Of a stretch of DNA of 46,651 nucleotides, positions 33,954 to 42,867 are shown piece by piece. The notes under the pieces were generated by a model. It made no database searches. It was given only the letters and a program-made list of their open reading frames with translations, and was not told the DNA's origin. The translations under genes were made by a program, and so were the position numbers. Every line of letters starts with the position of its first letter. Position 1 is the stretch's first letter. The stretch comes from an uncultured Flavobacteriaceae bacterium (GTDB taxonomy: Bacteria > Bacteroidota > Bacteroidia > Flavobacteriales > Flavobacteriaceae): NCBI GenBank assembly GCA_947311635.1, contig CAMZLD010000067.1, forward strand, positions 1 through 46,651. The letters are read 5' to 3'.

Positions 33954-35567
33954 ATGAAACAGACCATTCATAATTTTACACAAAATCCAAAAAATGATAT
34001 TTTATCAGGATTAACAGTTGCCTTAGCTTTGGTACCAGAAGCGGTTGCTTTTTCTTTTGTTGCTGGCGTTGACCCATTGGTTGGTTTGTACGGTGCCTTT
34101 ATGATGGGGATTGTTACCGCTTTATTTGGTGGACGCCCAGGAATGATTTCTGGTGCTACAGGTGCCATGGCAGTTGTAATGGTCCATTTAATTAAAAGAG
34201 GAAATGAAATTGGTGCTTCGCTTGCGCAGCCTGTTGAATACCTTGGTCTCCAATGGTTATTTATAACACTCCTTTTTGTAGGTGGTATTCAAATTTTAGC
34301 AGGTGTTTTTAGACTCGGAAAATTTGTGCGTTTGATACCACATTCTGTAATGATGGGCTTTGTAAACGGTTTGGCTATTGTTATTTTTCTATCGCAACTA
34401 AATCTCTTTAAGAAAAAAGTGAATGGAAGTTTAGAATGGCTTCAAGGCAATCCGCTGTATATCATGTTAGGGCTTGTTGCTTTGACAATGGCTATTATGT
34501 ATTTTCTTCCGAAGCTAACAAAAAAATTACCCGCAGCTTTAATTGCCATTATTGTAGTAGCATCTATAACAATCTTCGGAAAAGTAGATGCAAGTACTGT
34601 AGGTTCATTCATTGAAGAAGGCGGCGGAAAAGGTTTGGAAGGCTCTTTACCTACATTTCAAGCACAAATATTTACCTTATTTCATACCATAACTGGACAT
34701 TGGGATTTGATACTTTCTACTGCTTTTATCCTAGCAGCAGTTGGATTGATAGAATCTCTAATGACCTTAAACCTCATTGACGAAATGACCGAAACACGTG
34801 GTAGCGGAAACCGCGAATGCGTAGCGCAAGGAACTGCCAACATTTTAAATGGACTCTTTGGTGGTATGGGTGGTTGTGCCATGATTGGACAGTCTATTAT
34901 CAATGTAAATTCTGGTGGTCGTGGTCGCCTTTCTGGTGTGGTTGCAGCCATTGCTTTACTGCTATTTGTATTGTATGGTGCGCCTGTAATTGAACAAATA
35001 CCTATTGCAGCTCTTGTTGGTGTTATGTTTATGGTAGTTATTGGCACTTTTGCTTGGTCTAGCTTTCGTATTTTACACAAAATACCTATGGCAGATACCA
35101 TTGTATTAATTGCAGTATCTGCCATTACTGTTTGGAAAGATTTAGCCGTTGCGGTTATTGCTGGTGTCATTATTTCTGCATTGGTTTTTGCATGGAAAAA
35201 TGCGACCATGATTCGCGCACGCAAACGTTTAAAAGAAGATGGCACTAAAGTATACGAAATTTGGGGACCTTTATTCTTTGGGTCTATTCAGAATTTTAAT
35301 GCAAAATTTGATGTTAAAAATGATCCGAATAAAATAGAAATCGACTTTATAGAGTCACGTGTAAATGATCATTCAGGAATAGAAGCGCTACAAAACATTG
35401 CTAAAAAATACATCAATGCTGGTAAAGAAATAAAACTAACACATTTAAGTCCAGAGTGTAAATTACTCCTTTTAAAATCAAACCCAAAATTTGAAACCAT
35501 TATAGAAACAGCAATAGATGATCCACGTTACCATGTGGTAACAGATCAATTAGATAAAGAAGTGTAA
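33954..35567 (+). CDS. SulP family anion transporter with STAS domain
   Basis: 537 residues. The N-terminal signature is DILSGLTVALALVPEAVAFSF near 14-34, followed by FGGRPGMISGATGAMAVVM near 58-76 and about 10-12 membrane helices to residue 410. MTETRGSGNRECVAQGTANI near 277-296 is the conserved family loop. A C-terminal cytosolic STAS-like domain occupies about 430-530. SulP proteins carry sulfate, bicarbonate or other anions; the substrate here is not determined. It has a good promoter of its own. Confidence 0.92.
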   Translation: MKQTIHNFTQNPKNDILSGLTVALALVPEAVAFSFVAGVDPLVGLYGAFMMGIVTALFGGRPGMISGATGAMAVVMVHLIKRGNEIGASLAQPVEYLGLQWLFITLLFVGGIQILAGVFRLGKFVRLIPHSVMMGFVNGLAIVIFLSQLNLFKKKVNGSLEWLQGNPLYIMLGLVALTMAIMYFLPKLTKKLPAALIAIIVVASITIFGKVDASTVGSFIEEGGGKGLEGSLPTFQAQIFTLFHTITGHWDLILSTAFILAAVGLIESLMTLNLIDEMTETRGSGNRECVAQGTANILNGLFGGMGGCAMIGQSIINVNSGGRGRLSGVVAAIALLLFVLYGAPVIEQIPIAALVGVMFMVVIGTFAWSSFRILHKIPMADTIVLIAVSAITVWKDLAVAVIAGVIISALVFAWKNATMIRARKRLKEDGTKVYEIWGPLFFGSIQNFNAKFDVKNDPNKIEIDFIESRVNDHSGIEALQNIAKKYINAGKEIKLTHLSPECKLLLLKSNPKFETIIETAIDDPRYHVVTDQLDKEV

Positions 35568-35576
35568 CTTTGCTTT

Positions 35577-36101
35577 ATGTACATATTTACTTCTAAACGA
35601 TTGGGTTTTCGAGACTGGAAAGCAAGTGATGCTCCTAAATTGCATACTATCAATTCTGACAAAGAAGTTATGGAGTTTTTCCCTTCTTTTCCTTCTAAAG
35701 AAGATACTATTGATTTTGTAAAACGCATGCAGTTTCAATTTAAAACAAAAGGATACTGCTACTTTGCTACTGATTGTTTGGATACAAAAGAATTTATAGG
35801 TTTTATTGGCTTGTCTTACCAAACCTATAAAGCACCTTTTACACCTTATATAGATATTGGTTGGCGCATTGAAAAAAAACATTGGAATAAAGGTTTTGCA
35901 ACCGAAGGTGCAAAAGCATGTTTAAATTATGCGTTTGAGAATCTAAAAGTAGAAAGTATATATGCAATCGCTCCAAAAATAAATAAGAAGTCCGAAGCAA
36001 TTATGCGAAAAATTGGAATGCAAAAAATAGTAGAATTTAAGCATCCAAAATTGGCAGAAAATAAGCTTTTAGAAGAATGTATTGTGTATAAAATAGAGTA
36101 A
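35577..36101 (+). CDS. GNAT N-acetyltransferase, RimJ/RimL type
   Basis: 174 residues, single GNAT domain. SKRLGFRDWKASDAPKLHTI at the N-terminus and DIGWRIEKKHWNKGFATEGA near 92-111 (the acetyl-CoA pyrophosphate loop, N-K-G-F-A) are RimJ/RimL-type signatures, followed by YAIAPKINKKSEAIMRKIGM near 134-153. The target may be a small molecule, peptide or protein terminus. It starts 9 bases after the SulP stop and converges with folE. Confidence 0.85.
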   Translation: MYIFTSKRLGFRDWKASDAPKLHTINSDKEVMEFFPSFPSKEDTIDFVKRMQFQFKTKGYCYFATDCLDTKEFIGFIGLSYQTYKAPFTPYIDIGWRIEKKHWNKGFATEGAKACLNYAFENLKVESIYAIAPKINKKSEAIMRKIGMQKIVEFKHPKLAENKLLEECIVYKIE

Positions 36102-36117
36102 GTTATTTCTAAGACGT

Positions 36118-36807
36118 TTAATCAAAATCGGTATCCATACGTATAAAATCTAAAAACTCTCTTCGTACTTCTTTGTCTTTAAATTTTCCGCCGTATTCTG
36201 CAGTTACTGTACTGCTTTCTATATCTTTTATACCTCTAGAGTTGACACATAAATGCTTAGCGTCTATTACACAGGCAACGTCTTTAGTACCCAAGGCTTT
36301 TTGCATGGCTTGAACAACCTGCATGGTTAAACGCTCTTGTACTTGTGGTCTTTTTGAAAAATGATTTACAATACGGTTCATTTTTGACAAACCAATTACT
36401 TTTCCGTTAGAAATATAAGCCACATGAGCTCTGCCAACAATAGGTAACAAATGATGCTCGCATGTAGAATAGACAATAATATTTTTTTCTACCAACATTT
36501 CGCCGTACTTGTAATTATTGTCAAAAGTTGAAGCTTTTGGCATGTTTTTAGGGTTCAAACCTGCAAAAATTTCTTTTACATACGCTTTTGCTACACGTCT
36601 AGGTGTACCACTAATAGAATCGTCATTTAAATCCATTCCTAAGGTAAGTAAAATCGCTTTGACATTTTCTTGAATCTTGGCAATTTTTTCATCATCAGAA
36701 AGCTCAAAAGCATCTGCACGCAAAGGTGTTTTTGCAGAAGTTGCAATATGATTTTCGCCTATATCTTCTATTTTTTCTTTTGACATGCCGTTTCTACCTT
36801 CAAACAT
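36118..36807 (-). CDS. folE: GTP cyclohydrolase I
   Basis: 229 residues. FolE opens the imidazole ring of GTP to make dihydroneopterin triphosphate, the first step to tetrahydrofolate, as a cytoplasmic homodecamer with Zn. The Zn and catalytic segments are present: YSTCEHHLLPIVGRAHVAYI (Cys/His pair), FSKRPQVQERLTMQ, and AKHLCVNSRGIKD (second Cys). An extra N-terminal segment of about 35 residues precedes the core. The start is 36807 or possibly 36786 (MSKEKIED). A minus-strand TAACTTTG box (36826-36833) sits 18 bases upstream of the first. Confidence 0.95.
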   Translation of the reverse strand: MFEGRNGMSKEKIEDIGENHIATSAKTPLRADAFELSDDEKIAKIQENVKAILLTLGMDLNDDSISGTPRRVAKAYVKEIFAGLNPKNMPKASTFDNNYKYGEMLVEKNIIVYSTCEHHLLPIVGRAHVAYISNGKVIGLSKMNRIVNHFSKRPQVQERLTMQVVQAMQKALGTKDVACVIDAKHLCVNSRGIKDIESSTVTAEYGGKFKDKEVRREFLDFIRMDTDFD

Positions 36808-36880
36808 AATTAATAATTAAGAGCACAAAGTTACGCATTTTAATTAAAGACTTCTATAGATAATTAATCTTTTAGATTAC

Positions 36881-38257
36881 TTAAATATTTTTTAAAATTT
36901 CTAACAATGTTGCCTCATTACAAGTCTGCAATGCACCTGTACGTACATTCTTAAGTACAAATGTATTATTCATGGCTTTGGTAACAGCATAATCAATGGC
37001 ACGTGATGTTACATATTTCCATTGCTTTTTTTCTTGTTTATTACTTGTAGCTTTATCAGGATAAAACTCACAAGAAATGTTGTTTTTTCGCAACATTTTT
37101 AATGCCTTTGCACATGCCAACTCGTTGGTTTCATGATTGTGTAAAAAGACTACTTTTGGCTTCGGAAGCGCAACGTTTTCAAACAAACCTAGTTCTTCTA
37201 ATACTAAATAGATGCGGTCTAAACCAAACGAAATACCAACACCACTTACATCTTTCATACCAAAAATACTTGTTAAATCGTCATAACGTCCGCCACCACC
37301 TATAGAACCAAGTTTAACTTCTTTTGGTGCGGCAACTTCAAAAATAGCGCCGGTATAATAATTTAAACCACGCGCTAAAGTAAGGTCGATTATTAATGTT
37401 GCTGTTTGCAAACCTAAGGCTTCAATTGTTTCGATAATAAAAGTTAATTCTTGTACGCCTTTTAATCCTTCTTCAGAAGTTTTTAAAAGCGCTTCTAATT
37501 GTTTTAACTGTGCTGTATTTGTTCCTTTTAAATCAAATAAAGGCTGTAATTTTAGTAATGCATTTTCTGAAATTCCTTTGGAAAGCATTTCTTTTTTTAC
37601 GCCTTCCTCACCTATTTTATCTAATTTATCTAGAGCAACGGTAAAATCTATAAGTTGCTCTTTGGCACCTATAATTTCTGCAATTCCTGAGAGAATTTTA
37701 CGATTGTTAATTTTAATACTTGTACCTGTAAGTTTTAATTTTGTAAAAACGGTATCATACAATTGTATCAAAGTTACTTCTTGCCATAAACTTTTACTAC
37801 CAACAACATCTGCATCACATTGATAAAACTCTCTAAAACGTCCTTTTTGCGGCCTATCTGCTCGCCAAACTGGCTGAATTTGATAACGTTTAAAAGGAAA
37901 CGTAATCTCATTTTGATGCTGTACAACATAGCGTGCAAAAGGTACTGTTAAGTCATACCGTAAGGCTTTTTCTGAGATTTGTGTAGTTAATTTTTTACTG
38001 TCTTTAGCATTGAGTAATGCTTCATTTGCCTTTGCTAAATAATCACCACTATTTAATATTTTAAAAATTAATCGGTCTCCTTCTTCTCCATATTTTCCCA
38101 TTAAAGTAGCCGAGTTTTCAAAACTAGGTGTTTCTATGGGTGCAAAACCGTAAGTTTCAAAAGCAGCTTTTACAGTATTAAAAATATAGTTACGTTGTGC
38201 TACTTGTGTTGGTGAAAAATCACGAGTTCCTTTTGGTATGCTAGGTTTTTGGGCCAT
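36881..38257 (-). CDS. hisS: Histidyl-tRNA synthetase
   Basis: 458 residues, class II aminoacyl-tRNA synthetase, cytoplasmic. Motif 1 region KGTRDFSPTQVAQR at the N-terminus; motif 2 FREFYQCDADVVG near 141-153; the histidine-specific segment LARGLNYYTGAIFEV near 292-306; motif 3 GISFGLDRIYLVLEEL near 340-355; and a C-terminal anticodon-binding domain (about 365-458). The length is typical for Bacteroidota HisRS. Confidence 0.96.
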   Translation of the reverse strand: MAQKPSIPKGTRDFSPTQVAQRNYIFNTVKAAFETYGFAPIETPSFENSATLMGKYGEEGDRLIFKILNSGDYLAKANEALLNAKDSKKLTTQISEKALRYDLTVPFARYVVQHQNEITFPFKRYQIQPVWRADRPQKGRFREFYQCDADVVGSKSLWQEVTLIQLYDTVFTKLKLTGTSIKINNRKILSGIAEIIGAKEQLIDFTVALDKLDKIGEEGVKKEMLSKGISENALLKLQPLFDLKGTNTAQLKQLEALLKTSEEGLKGVQELTFIIETIEALGLQTATLIIDLTLARGLNYYTGAIFEVAAPKEVKLGSIGGGGRYDDLTSIFGMKDVSGVGISFGLDRIYLVLEELGLFENVALPKPKVVFLHNHETNELACAKALKMLRKNNISCEFYPDKATSNKQEKKQWKYVTSRAIDYAVTKAMNNTFVLKNVRTGALQTCNEATLLEILKNI

Positions 38258-38319
38258 TTTAAAGTGTATCTTGTTTGTGCTACAAATATCTACATTTTTG
38301 GCACAAAAATGAATAGTAA

Positions 38320-39075
38320 CTACATTTTCTTCTTAAGAAAATTACGTGCTGCTTCTAAATCTTCTTTGGTATCTATTCCTATAGGTTGCTGTGTAGTTTC
38401 TACCATAACAACTTTCATGTTATGATCTAAAAAGCGTAGATTTTCTAGTTTCTCTGCTTTTTCTAACGCACTCATTGGCAATTTTGTAAAACGCAATAAG
38501 GCTTTTTTTCTAAAAGCGTAAATACCAATATGTTTAAAATGCTTGACCGTAGATTCTTTATCTCTTACATAAGGAATCGGTGCTCTAGAAAAGTAAAGTG
38601 CTTCGTTTTGTGCATTGACTACTACTTTTACATTGTTTGGGTTTTCGATGTCTTTTTGATGATGTAATTGCGTTTTTAATGAAGCTACTGCAATGTCATT
38701 TTTAGTATCGTTTTCAAAAACTGCTATTAATTTTTGCAAGGGTTCTTTTGCGGTAAATGGCTCATCTCCTTGTACGTTGATAATGATATCTGCATCTATG
38801 GTTTGTGCGGCTTCGGCTATGCGGTCACTACCAGAGGCGTGTTCTTTTAAACTCATGATGGCTTTTCCTCCTACTTTTTCTATTTCAGAAAAAATAAGGG
38901 TACTGTCTGTCACTACAAAAACTGCATCAAATAACTTGGTTTCTAAAGTGGCTTGATAGGTACGGACAATAACTGATTTTCCGCATAAATCTTGTAATAA
39001 TTTTTTTGGAAATCTACTTGCTTCTAAACGAGCAGGAATAATGGCAACTACTTTTAGTTTTTGGCGTTTATGCAT
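38320..39075 (-). CDS. kdsB: 3-deoxy-manno-octulosonate cytidylyltransferase
   Basis: 251 residues. KdsB activates Kdo with CTP to form CMP-Kdo for lipopolysaccharide inner-core synthesis in the cytoplasm. Signatures: IIPARLEASRFPKKLLQDL at the N-terminus, GSDRIAEA near 82-89, DIIINVQGDEPF near 95-106, and ALYFSRAPIPYVRD near 157-170. The first 8 residues (MHKRQKLK) overlap the upstream BrkB-family gene by 8 bases, so a start a few codons later cannot be excluded. Confidence 0.94.
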   Translation of the reverse strand: MHKRQKLKVVAIIPARLEASRFPKKLLQDLCGKSVIVRTYQATLETKLFDAVFVVTDSTLIFSEIEKVGGKAIMSLKEHASGSDRIAEAAQTIDADIIINVQGDEPFTAKEPLQKLIAVFENDTKNDIAVASLKTQLHHQKDIENPNNVKVVVNAQNEALYFSRAPIPYVRDKESTVKHFKHIGIYAFRKKALLRFTKLPMSALEKAEKLENLRFLDHNMKVVMVETTQQPIGIDTKEDLEAARNFLKKKM

Positions 39076-39991
39076 TGCGTTTTTTTAAGCGTGTTATGGT
39101 TGCATTGAGTTCGAATCCTAATAATAATATAATAGAATTGATCCAAATATAAAGCATCAATATCAATAAAGCACCAATAGAGCCATACAACTCATTGTAG
39201 GTTGCAAAATTGGTGATATAGATTTTAAATAAATAGGTGGTTAGCAAAATTAATATGGTAGTTAGCAATGCACCTGGAGAAAAGAAACGTGTATGCTTTC
39301 CTTCTACCGTTCCGAAGTAATACAAAATGGCAGTAATTAGATACATCATGATAAGAAAAAATGCATTTTTACTGATGTTAATCCAAAAAACATCATTGGC
39401 TAAATAGCCTAAATCATTGAGGTTATCTACAACATATATTTCAAAATATATGGTTACAATAAGGGTTATTATAAAAAGTAAGGACAAAGCAATACCAATG
39501 ATCAATGCATAGATGTATTGTCTGTAAAAATTTCTGTTAATTTTTACATGGATAGAGTTTTCGAAACCTGCAAAAATAGCATTTACGCCATTTGCAATTA
39601 AAAACAAGGCTAAAACAAGTGTGGTATACAATAAAACACCTCTTCTGTTTTTGGCAATATCTGCAATGATTTCGTCAAATAAATTTTCTGTGCCCGTTGG
39701 CAATAAAGATGTAAAATTTGCAATAAAATCTGGAATGTATTCTGGACTCAATACAAAGGGTATTAAATTTAAAACAAAAAGCAAAAAAGGAAACAAAGCC
39801 ATAAAAAAACTGAACGAAATAGCACTTGCTCTGGTTGTTAAAGCGCCTTCTATGATACCGTAGCCATAAATACCAAGTACATCATGTAAAGACATGCCGT
39901 TTAGTCCTGGTATTTTTATCTTTTGCAAAAGCGTTACAAGAGATGAAATGACAGGTAATTGTTGAAATTTATTTCGTTTTTTTTCTGACAT
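39068..39991 (-). CDS. YihY/BrkB family inner-membrane protein
   Basis: 307 residues with about six membrane helices. Family signatures: ALTTRASAISFSFFMALFPF near 52-71, IANGVNAIFAGFENSIHVK near 132-150, and SIGALLILMLYIWINSIILL near 273-292. The family was once called ribonuclease BN in error and is now regarded as a membrane protein of unclear role. It overlaps kdsB by 8 bases, implying co-expression. Confidence 0.88.
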   Translation of the reverse strand: MSEKKRNKFQQLPVISSLVTLLQKIKIPGLNGMSLHDVLGIYGYGIIEGALTTRASAISFSFFMALFPFLLFVLNLIPFVLSPEYIPDFIANFTSLLPTGTENLFDEIIADIAKNRRGVLLYTTLVLALFLIANGVNAIFAGFENSIHVKINRNFYRQYIYALIIGIALSLLFIITLIVTIYFEIYVVDNLNDLGYLANDVFWINISKNAFFLIMMYLITAILYYFGTVEGKHTRFFSPGALLTTILILLTTYLFKIYITNFATYNELYGSIGALLILMLYIWINSIILLLGFELNATITRLKKRNA

Positions 39992-40020
39992 TTTTTTGAT
40001 TCAAAGTATCGTTATATTGA

Positions 40021-40884
40021 TTATTCAACTGCCTTTAAACTTAAATCCATATTGTAAACAGAATGTGTCAATGCTCCAGAAGAAATGTAATCTACACCAC
40101 AATCGGCATAAGCTCTTACGGTTTTTAAATTGATGCCTCCAGAAGATTCTGTAAGGCATTTATTACCAATCAAAGCAACTGCTTTTCTGGTATCTTCGTA
40201 ATTAAAATTATCTATTAAAATTCGGTAAACATAGTGGTGAGATACTAAAATCTCTTCTATTTCTTTTAAACTTCTGGCTTCTACTATTATTTTTAAATCT
40301 AGGTTATTTTCTTTTAAGTAAGCTACGGTTTTAGTAATTGCTTTTGTAATACCACCAGCAAAATCAATATGATTGTCTTTTAGCATCACCATATCATACA
40401 AAGCAAAACGATGATTTTCTCCACCTCCTATTTTTACTGCCCATTTTTCTAACGCTCTTATTCCTGGTGTGGTTTTACGTGTATCTAAAATTTTGGTGTT
40501 GGTACCTTCTAATAAATCTACAAACTGCTTGGTCTTAGTTGCAATGGCACTCATACGTTGCATGGCATTTAAAACTAAGCGTTCTGCTTTTAAGATGGCT
40601 TGCGAATTTCCTGAAACATAAAAAGCAATATCTCCATATTTTACAGCTTGTCCGTCCTTAATAAGGGTTTCTATTTCTAAATTAGCATCTATATAATGAA
40701 ATACTTGCTTTGCAAAATCAATACCTGCAATAATTCCATCTGCTTTGACCAATAATTTTGCTTTTCCTCTTGCTTGATTTGGAATACAGGCTAAAGAACT
40801 GTGATCTCCATCACCTACATCTTCTCGTATGGCATTGGCAATAGTGATGGCTATTTCTTTTTCGAATTGTGCGTTGCTTATCAT
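40021..40884 (-). CDS. nadC: Nicotinate-nucleotide pyrophosphorylase (carboxylating)
   Basis: 287 residues. NadC (quinolinate phosphoribosyltransferase) converts quinolinate and PRPP to nicotinate mononucleotide in de novo NAD synthesis. Signatures: the N-terminal EDVGDGDHSSLA, AERLVLNAMQRMSAIAT near 100-116, DTRKTTPGIRALEKWAVKIG near 134-153, HRFALYDMVMLKDNH near 158-172, and TESSGGINLKTVRAYADCGV near 247-266. The nadA and nadB partners are not in the window. Confidence 0.95.
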   Translation of the reverse strand: MISNAQFEKEIAITIANAIREDVGDGDHSSLACIPNQARGKAKLLVKADGIIAGIDFAKQVFHYIDANLEIETLIKDGQAVKYGDIAFYVSGNSQAILKAERLVLNAMQRMSAIATKTKQFVDLLEGTNTKILDTRKTTPGIRALEKWAVKIGGGENHRFALYDMVMLKDNHIDFAGGITKAITKTVAYLKENNLDLKIIVEARSLKEIEEILVSHHYVYRILIDNFNYEDTRKAVALIGNKCLTESSGGINLKTVRAYADCGVDYISSGALTHSVYNMDLSLKAVE

Positions 40885-40923
40885 GTATGATTATTTAGTT
40901 AAGACAAAAATAACTTTTTTATA

Positions 40924-40957
40924 TTGAATTATTACTTCTCAAAAAAAATTATCTTTA
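40924..40957 (+). promoter_or_regulatory. Promoter of rlmH, almost abutting the start codon
   Basis: TTG (40924-40926) lies 23 bases upstream of TATCTTTA (40950-40957), one base from the TAnnTTTG consensus. Only 4 bases separate the box from the ATG at 40962. The start of transcription would then fall at or next to the start codon. Confidence 0.5.
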
Positions 40958-40961
40958 GCGC

Positions 40962-41435
40962 ATGAAAATCAAACTACTTGCCATTGGTAAAACCGACAAT
41001 AAACAACTTCAAGCACTTATTGATAGCTACCAAAAAAGGTTGCAACATTATATTAAGTTTGAATTAGAAATCATTGCAGACATCAAAAATGCTAAAAACT
41101 TATCAGAAAAACAGCAAAAAGAAAAAGAAGGCGAACTTATTCTTAAAAAACTACAAACAACAGACACGCTTGTTTTATTAGATGAAAAAGGCAAGCAATT
41201 TCGCTCTAAAGAATTTGCAACTTTTCTTCAGAAAAAAATGAACAGCGGCATCAAACAACTGGTTTTTGTCATAGGTGGTCCTTATGGATTTTCAGAAGCT
41301 ATTTATAGTAAAGCCCAACAACAAATTTCGCTTTCCAAAATGACCTTTTCGCATCAAATGATTCGTTTATTTATGGTAGAACAACTTTATAGAGGGTTTT
41401 CTATTCTAAAAAACGAGCCTTATCATCATGAATAA
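40962..41435 (+). CDS. rlmH: 23S rRNA (pseudouridine1915-N3)-methyltransferase RlmH
   Basis: 157 residues, the normal length for this small SPOUT methyltransferase, which modifies pseudouridine 1915 in helix 69 of 23S rRNA on the 70S ribosome. Signatures: IKLLAIGKTDNKQLQALI at the N-terminus, LVFVIGGPYGFSEAIY near 103-118, and the C-terminal QMIRLFMVEQLYRGFSIL followed by the family's terminal YHHE. Confidence 0.96.
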   Translation: MKIKLLAIGKTDNKQLQALIDSYQKRLQHYIKFELEIIADIKNAKNLSEKQQKEKEGELILKKLQTTDTLVLLDEKGKQFRSKEFATFLQKKMNSGIKQLVFVIGGPYGFSEAIYSKAQQQISLSKMTFSHQMIRLFMVEQLYRGFSILKNEPYHHE

Positions 41436-41520
41436 CAGTTTTTTACAAGAAACTTCTATTTTTCAGAAACTATTTTAAAACAACAAGCGTCTTTATAGTA
41501 GAAAGTATAATTAACAACTT

Positions 41521-42075
41521 TTGAAAGTTATTCAACTACATAAAAAAGAACAACACTTAATTGCGAGATTGCAATTACAAAAACGAGAAGCTCAGCAAGA
41601 AGCTTTTACTTTGTATGCACCAAAAATGCTAAGTGTTTGCAGACAGTATATTAAAGATCTACAAAATGCAGAAGAAACAATGCTTAATGGTTTTTTAAAA
41701 GTCTTTACAAAAATTAACAATTTTCAATCTAAAGGAAGCTTTGAAGGTTGGATACGTAGAATTATGATCAATGAAAGCATTTCATTTTTACGTATCAAAA
41801 AACGAATGGTCTTTGTAGAAAACGACACTTATTTTGAAGTTCCTATTGATGAAACAAATTATGAAGATATAAGCGAGTTGCAACAAATGATAGATCATTT
41901 AAGAGAAGATTTACGTGTTGTCTTTAATTTATTTGCAATTGAAGGCTACAAACATCACGACATTGCAGAAGCATTAAATATAACAGAAAATACTTCAAAA
42001 TTGCGATACAGAAAAGCAAAGCAATTATTACAAGAACAATATACCAAACTTCAAAATTTAAGTTATGGAAAATAA
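41521..42075 (+). CDS. RNA polymerase sigma factor, ECF type
   Basis: 184 residues from a TTG start (MKVIQLHKKEQHLI); no ATG lies nearby in frame before the conserved core. Sigma region 2 spans about 26-95 (MLSVCRQYIKDLQNAEETML, FEGWIRRIMINESISFL) and region 4 about 120-178 (LRVVFNLFAIEGYKHHDIAE, then TSKLRYRKAKQLL). It overlaps the next gene by 11 bases. That gene encodes a protein with a cytoplasmic N-terminus and one membrane helix, which may be its partner. It resembles widespread Bacteroidota factors with the MLSVCRQYIKD motif. The regulon is unknown. Confidence 0.88.
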   Translation: MKVIQLHKKEQHLIARLQLQKREAQQEAFTLYAPKMLSVCRQYIKDLQNAEETMLNGFLKVFTKINNFQSKGSFEGWIRRIMINESISFLRIKKRMVFVENDTYFEVPIDETNYEDISELQQMIDHLREDLRVVFNLFAIEGYKHHDIAEALNITENTSKLRYRKAKQLLQEQYTKLQNLSYGK

Positions 42076-42856
42076 TATAGAACAAAAAATAAAAAAACAT
42101 TTTGAGCAACGTGAAATAAAACCCTCATACAATGCTTGGAATGCCTTGGCTACAAAATTAGATTTAGAAGCTAAAAAAGAAAAGAAAAACAAATTTCATT
42201 TTTTATGGTACGCCGCTATTTTGGTTGGACTTTTTTTTGCCGTTGGATACTTTATCCCAAACTCCTCAAAACCTTTAAAAAACAATACAAAACCCATTAT
42301 TGTAGATCGTAATAAAGACAAAATTACACCTAATAAAACAATTATAAAACCAGCTAAAGAAGCAAAAAAACAAGAGGTTATAGTTCAAAATGAAACACCT
42401 CGCATCAAAAAAATAAAAAAACAAACCTCAAAACACACAAAAAACACACAATTAGCTCAAACAAGCTCTAAAAAAGAATCAAACTCAATACATCTTTTTA
42501 ATCAAGCATCTAAAGTTAAAAACACTGAAACTGTAGCCATTGCAAATACCCAAATAGAAAACAATAAAAAGATGCAACCTACAATGATAGAAAATAAAAT
42601 AAAAACAAGATTAATTACTTCTAAAGAAACGAGTAAAATAAAAAATACTAAAAAGAAACTATCAACAAGTGATTCTGACATTGACAATTTACTAGCAATG
42701 GCAATGAATATCGGTAAAAAAGAACGCAATTATAGCATTGATGTCAATCATAAAAAATTACAACATAAAGTAGAAGAAAATTTAAACAAATCAAATATAC
42801 TACGTGTGCTAAAAACTGGAGTCGACACAGTTGAGGCACTTGTATCTAACAATTAA
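42065..42856 (+). CDS. Single-pass membrane protein, possible anti-sigma factor
   Basis: 263 residues. A cytoplasmic N-terminus (1-46, with FEQREIKPSYNAWNALATKL, a segment often found in Bacteroidota anti-sigma-like proteins) is followed by one membrane helix (about 47-64, LWYAAILVGLFFAVGYF). A long, low-complexity Lys/Thr/Asn-rich periplasmic part follows, ending in a short conserved-looking segment (SDSDIDNLLAMAMNIG, then VEALVSNN). No recognised domain is found in that part. It overlaps the sigma-factor gene, so the anti-sigma role is inferred from position and topology. Confidence 0.75.
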   Translation: MENNIEQKIKKHFEQREIKPSYNAWNALATKLDLEAKKEKKNKFHFLWYAAILVGLFFAVGYFIPNSSKPLKNNTKPIIVDRNKDKITPNKTIIKPAKEAKKQEVIVQNETPRIKKIKKQTSKHTKNTQLAQTSSKKESNSIHLFNQASKVKNTETVAIANTQIENNKKMQPTMIENKIKTRLITSKETSKIKNTKKKLSTSDSDIDNLLAMAMNIGKKERNYSIDVNHKKLQHKVEENLNKSNILRVLKTGVDTVEALVSNN

Positions 42857-42867
42857 AAACTAAAATC

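Noticed and set aside
34682-35245. Long open frame antisense to the SulP gene (187 codons)
   Set aside because: The SulP frame has strong family signatures throughout; the antisense frame is a by-product of its codon pattern.
38294-38310. TGGCACAAAAATGAA as a second sigma-54 promoter
   Set aside because: The -12 TTG is missing (ATG instead), and it points into the 3' end of the minus-strand kdsB gene.
39095-39125. GTTCGAATCC resembling a tRNA T-loop
   Set aside because: It lies inside the BrkB-family coding frame, and no acceptor or anticodon stem can be drawn. I found no tRNA gene in the window.
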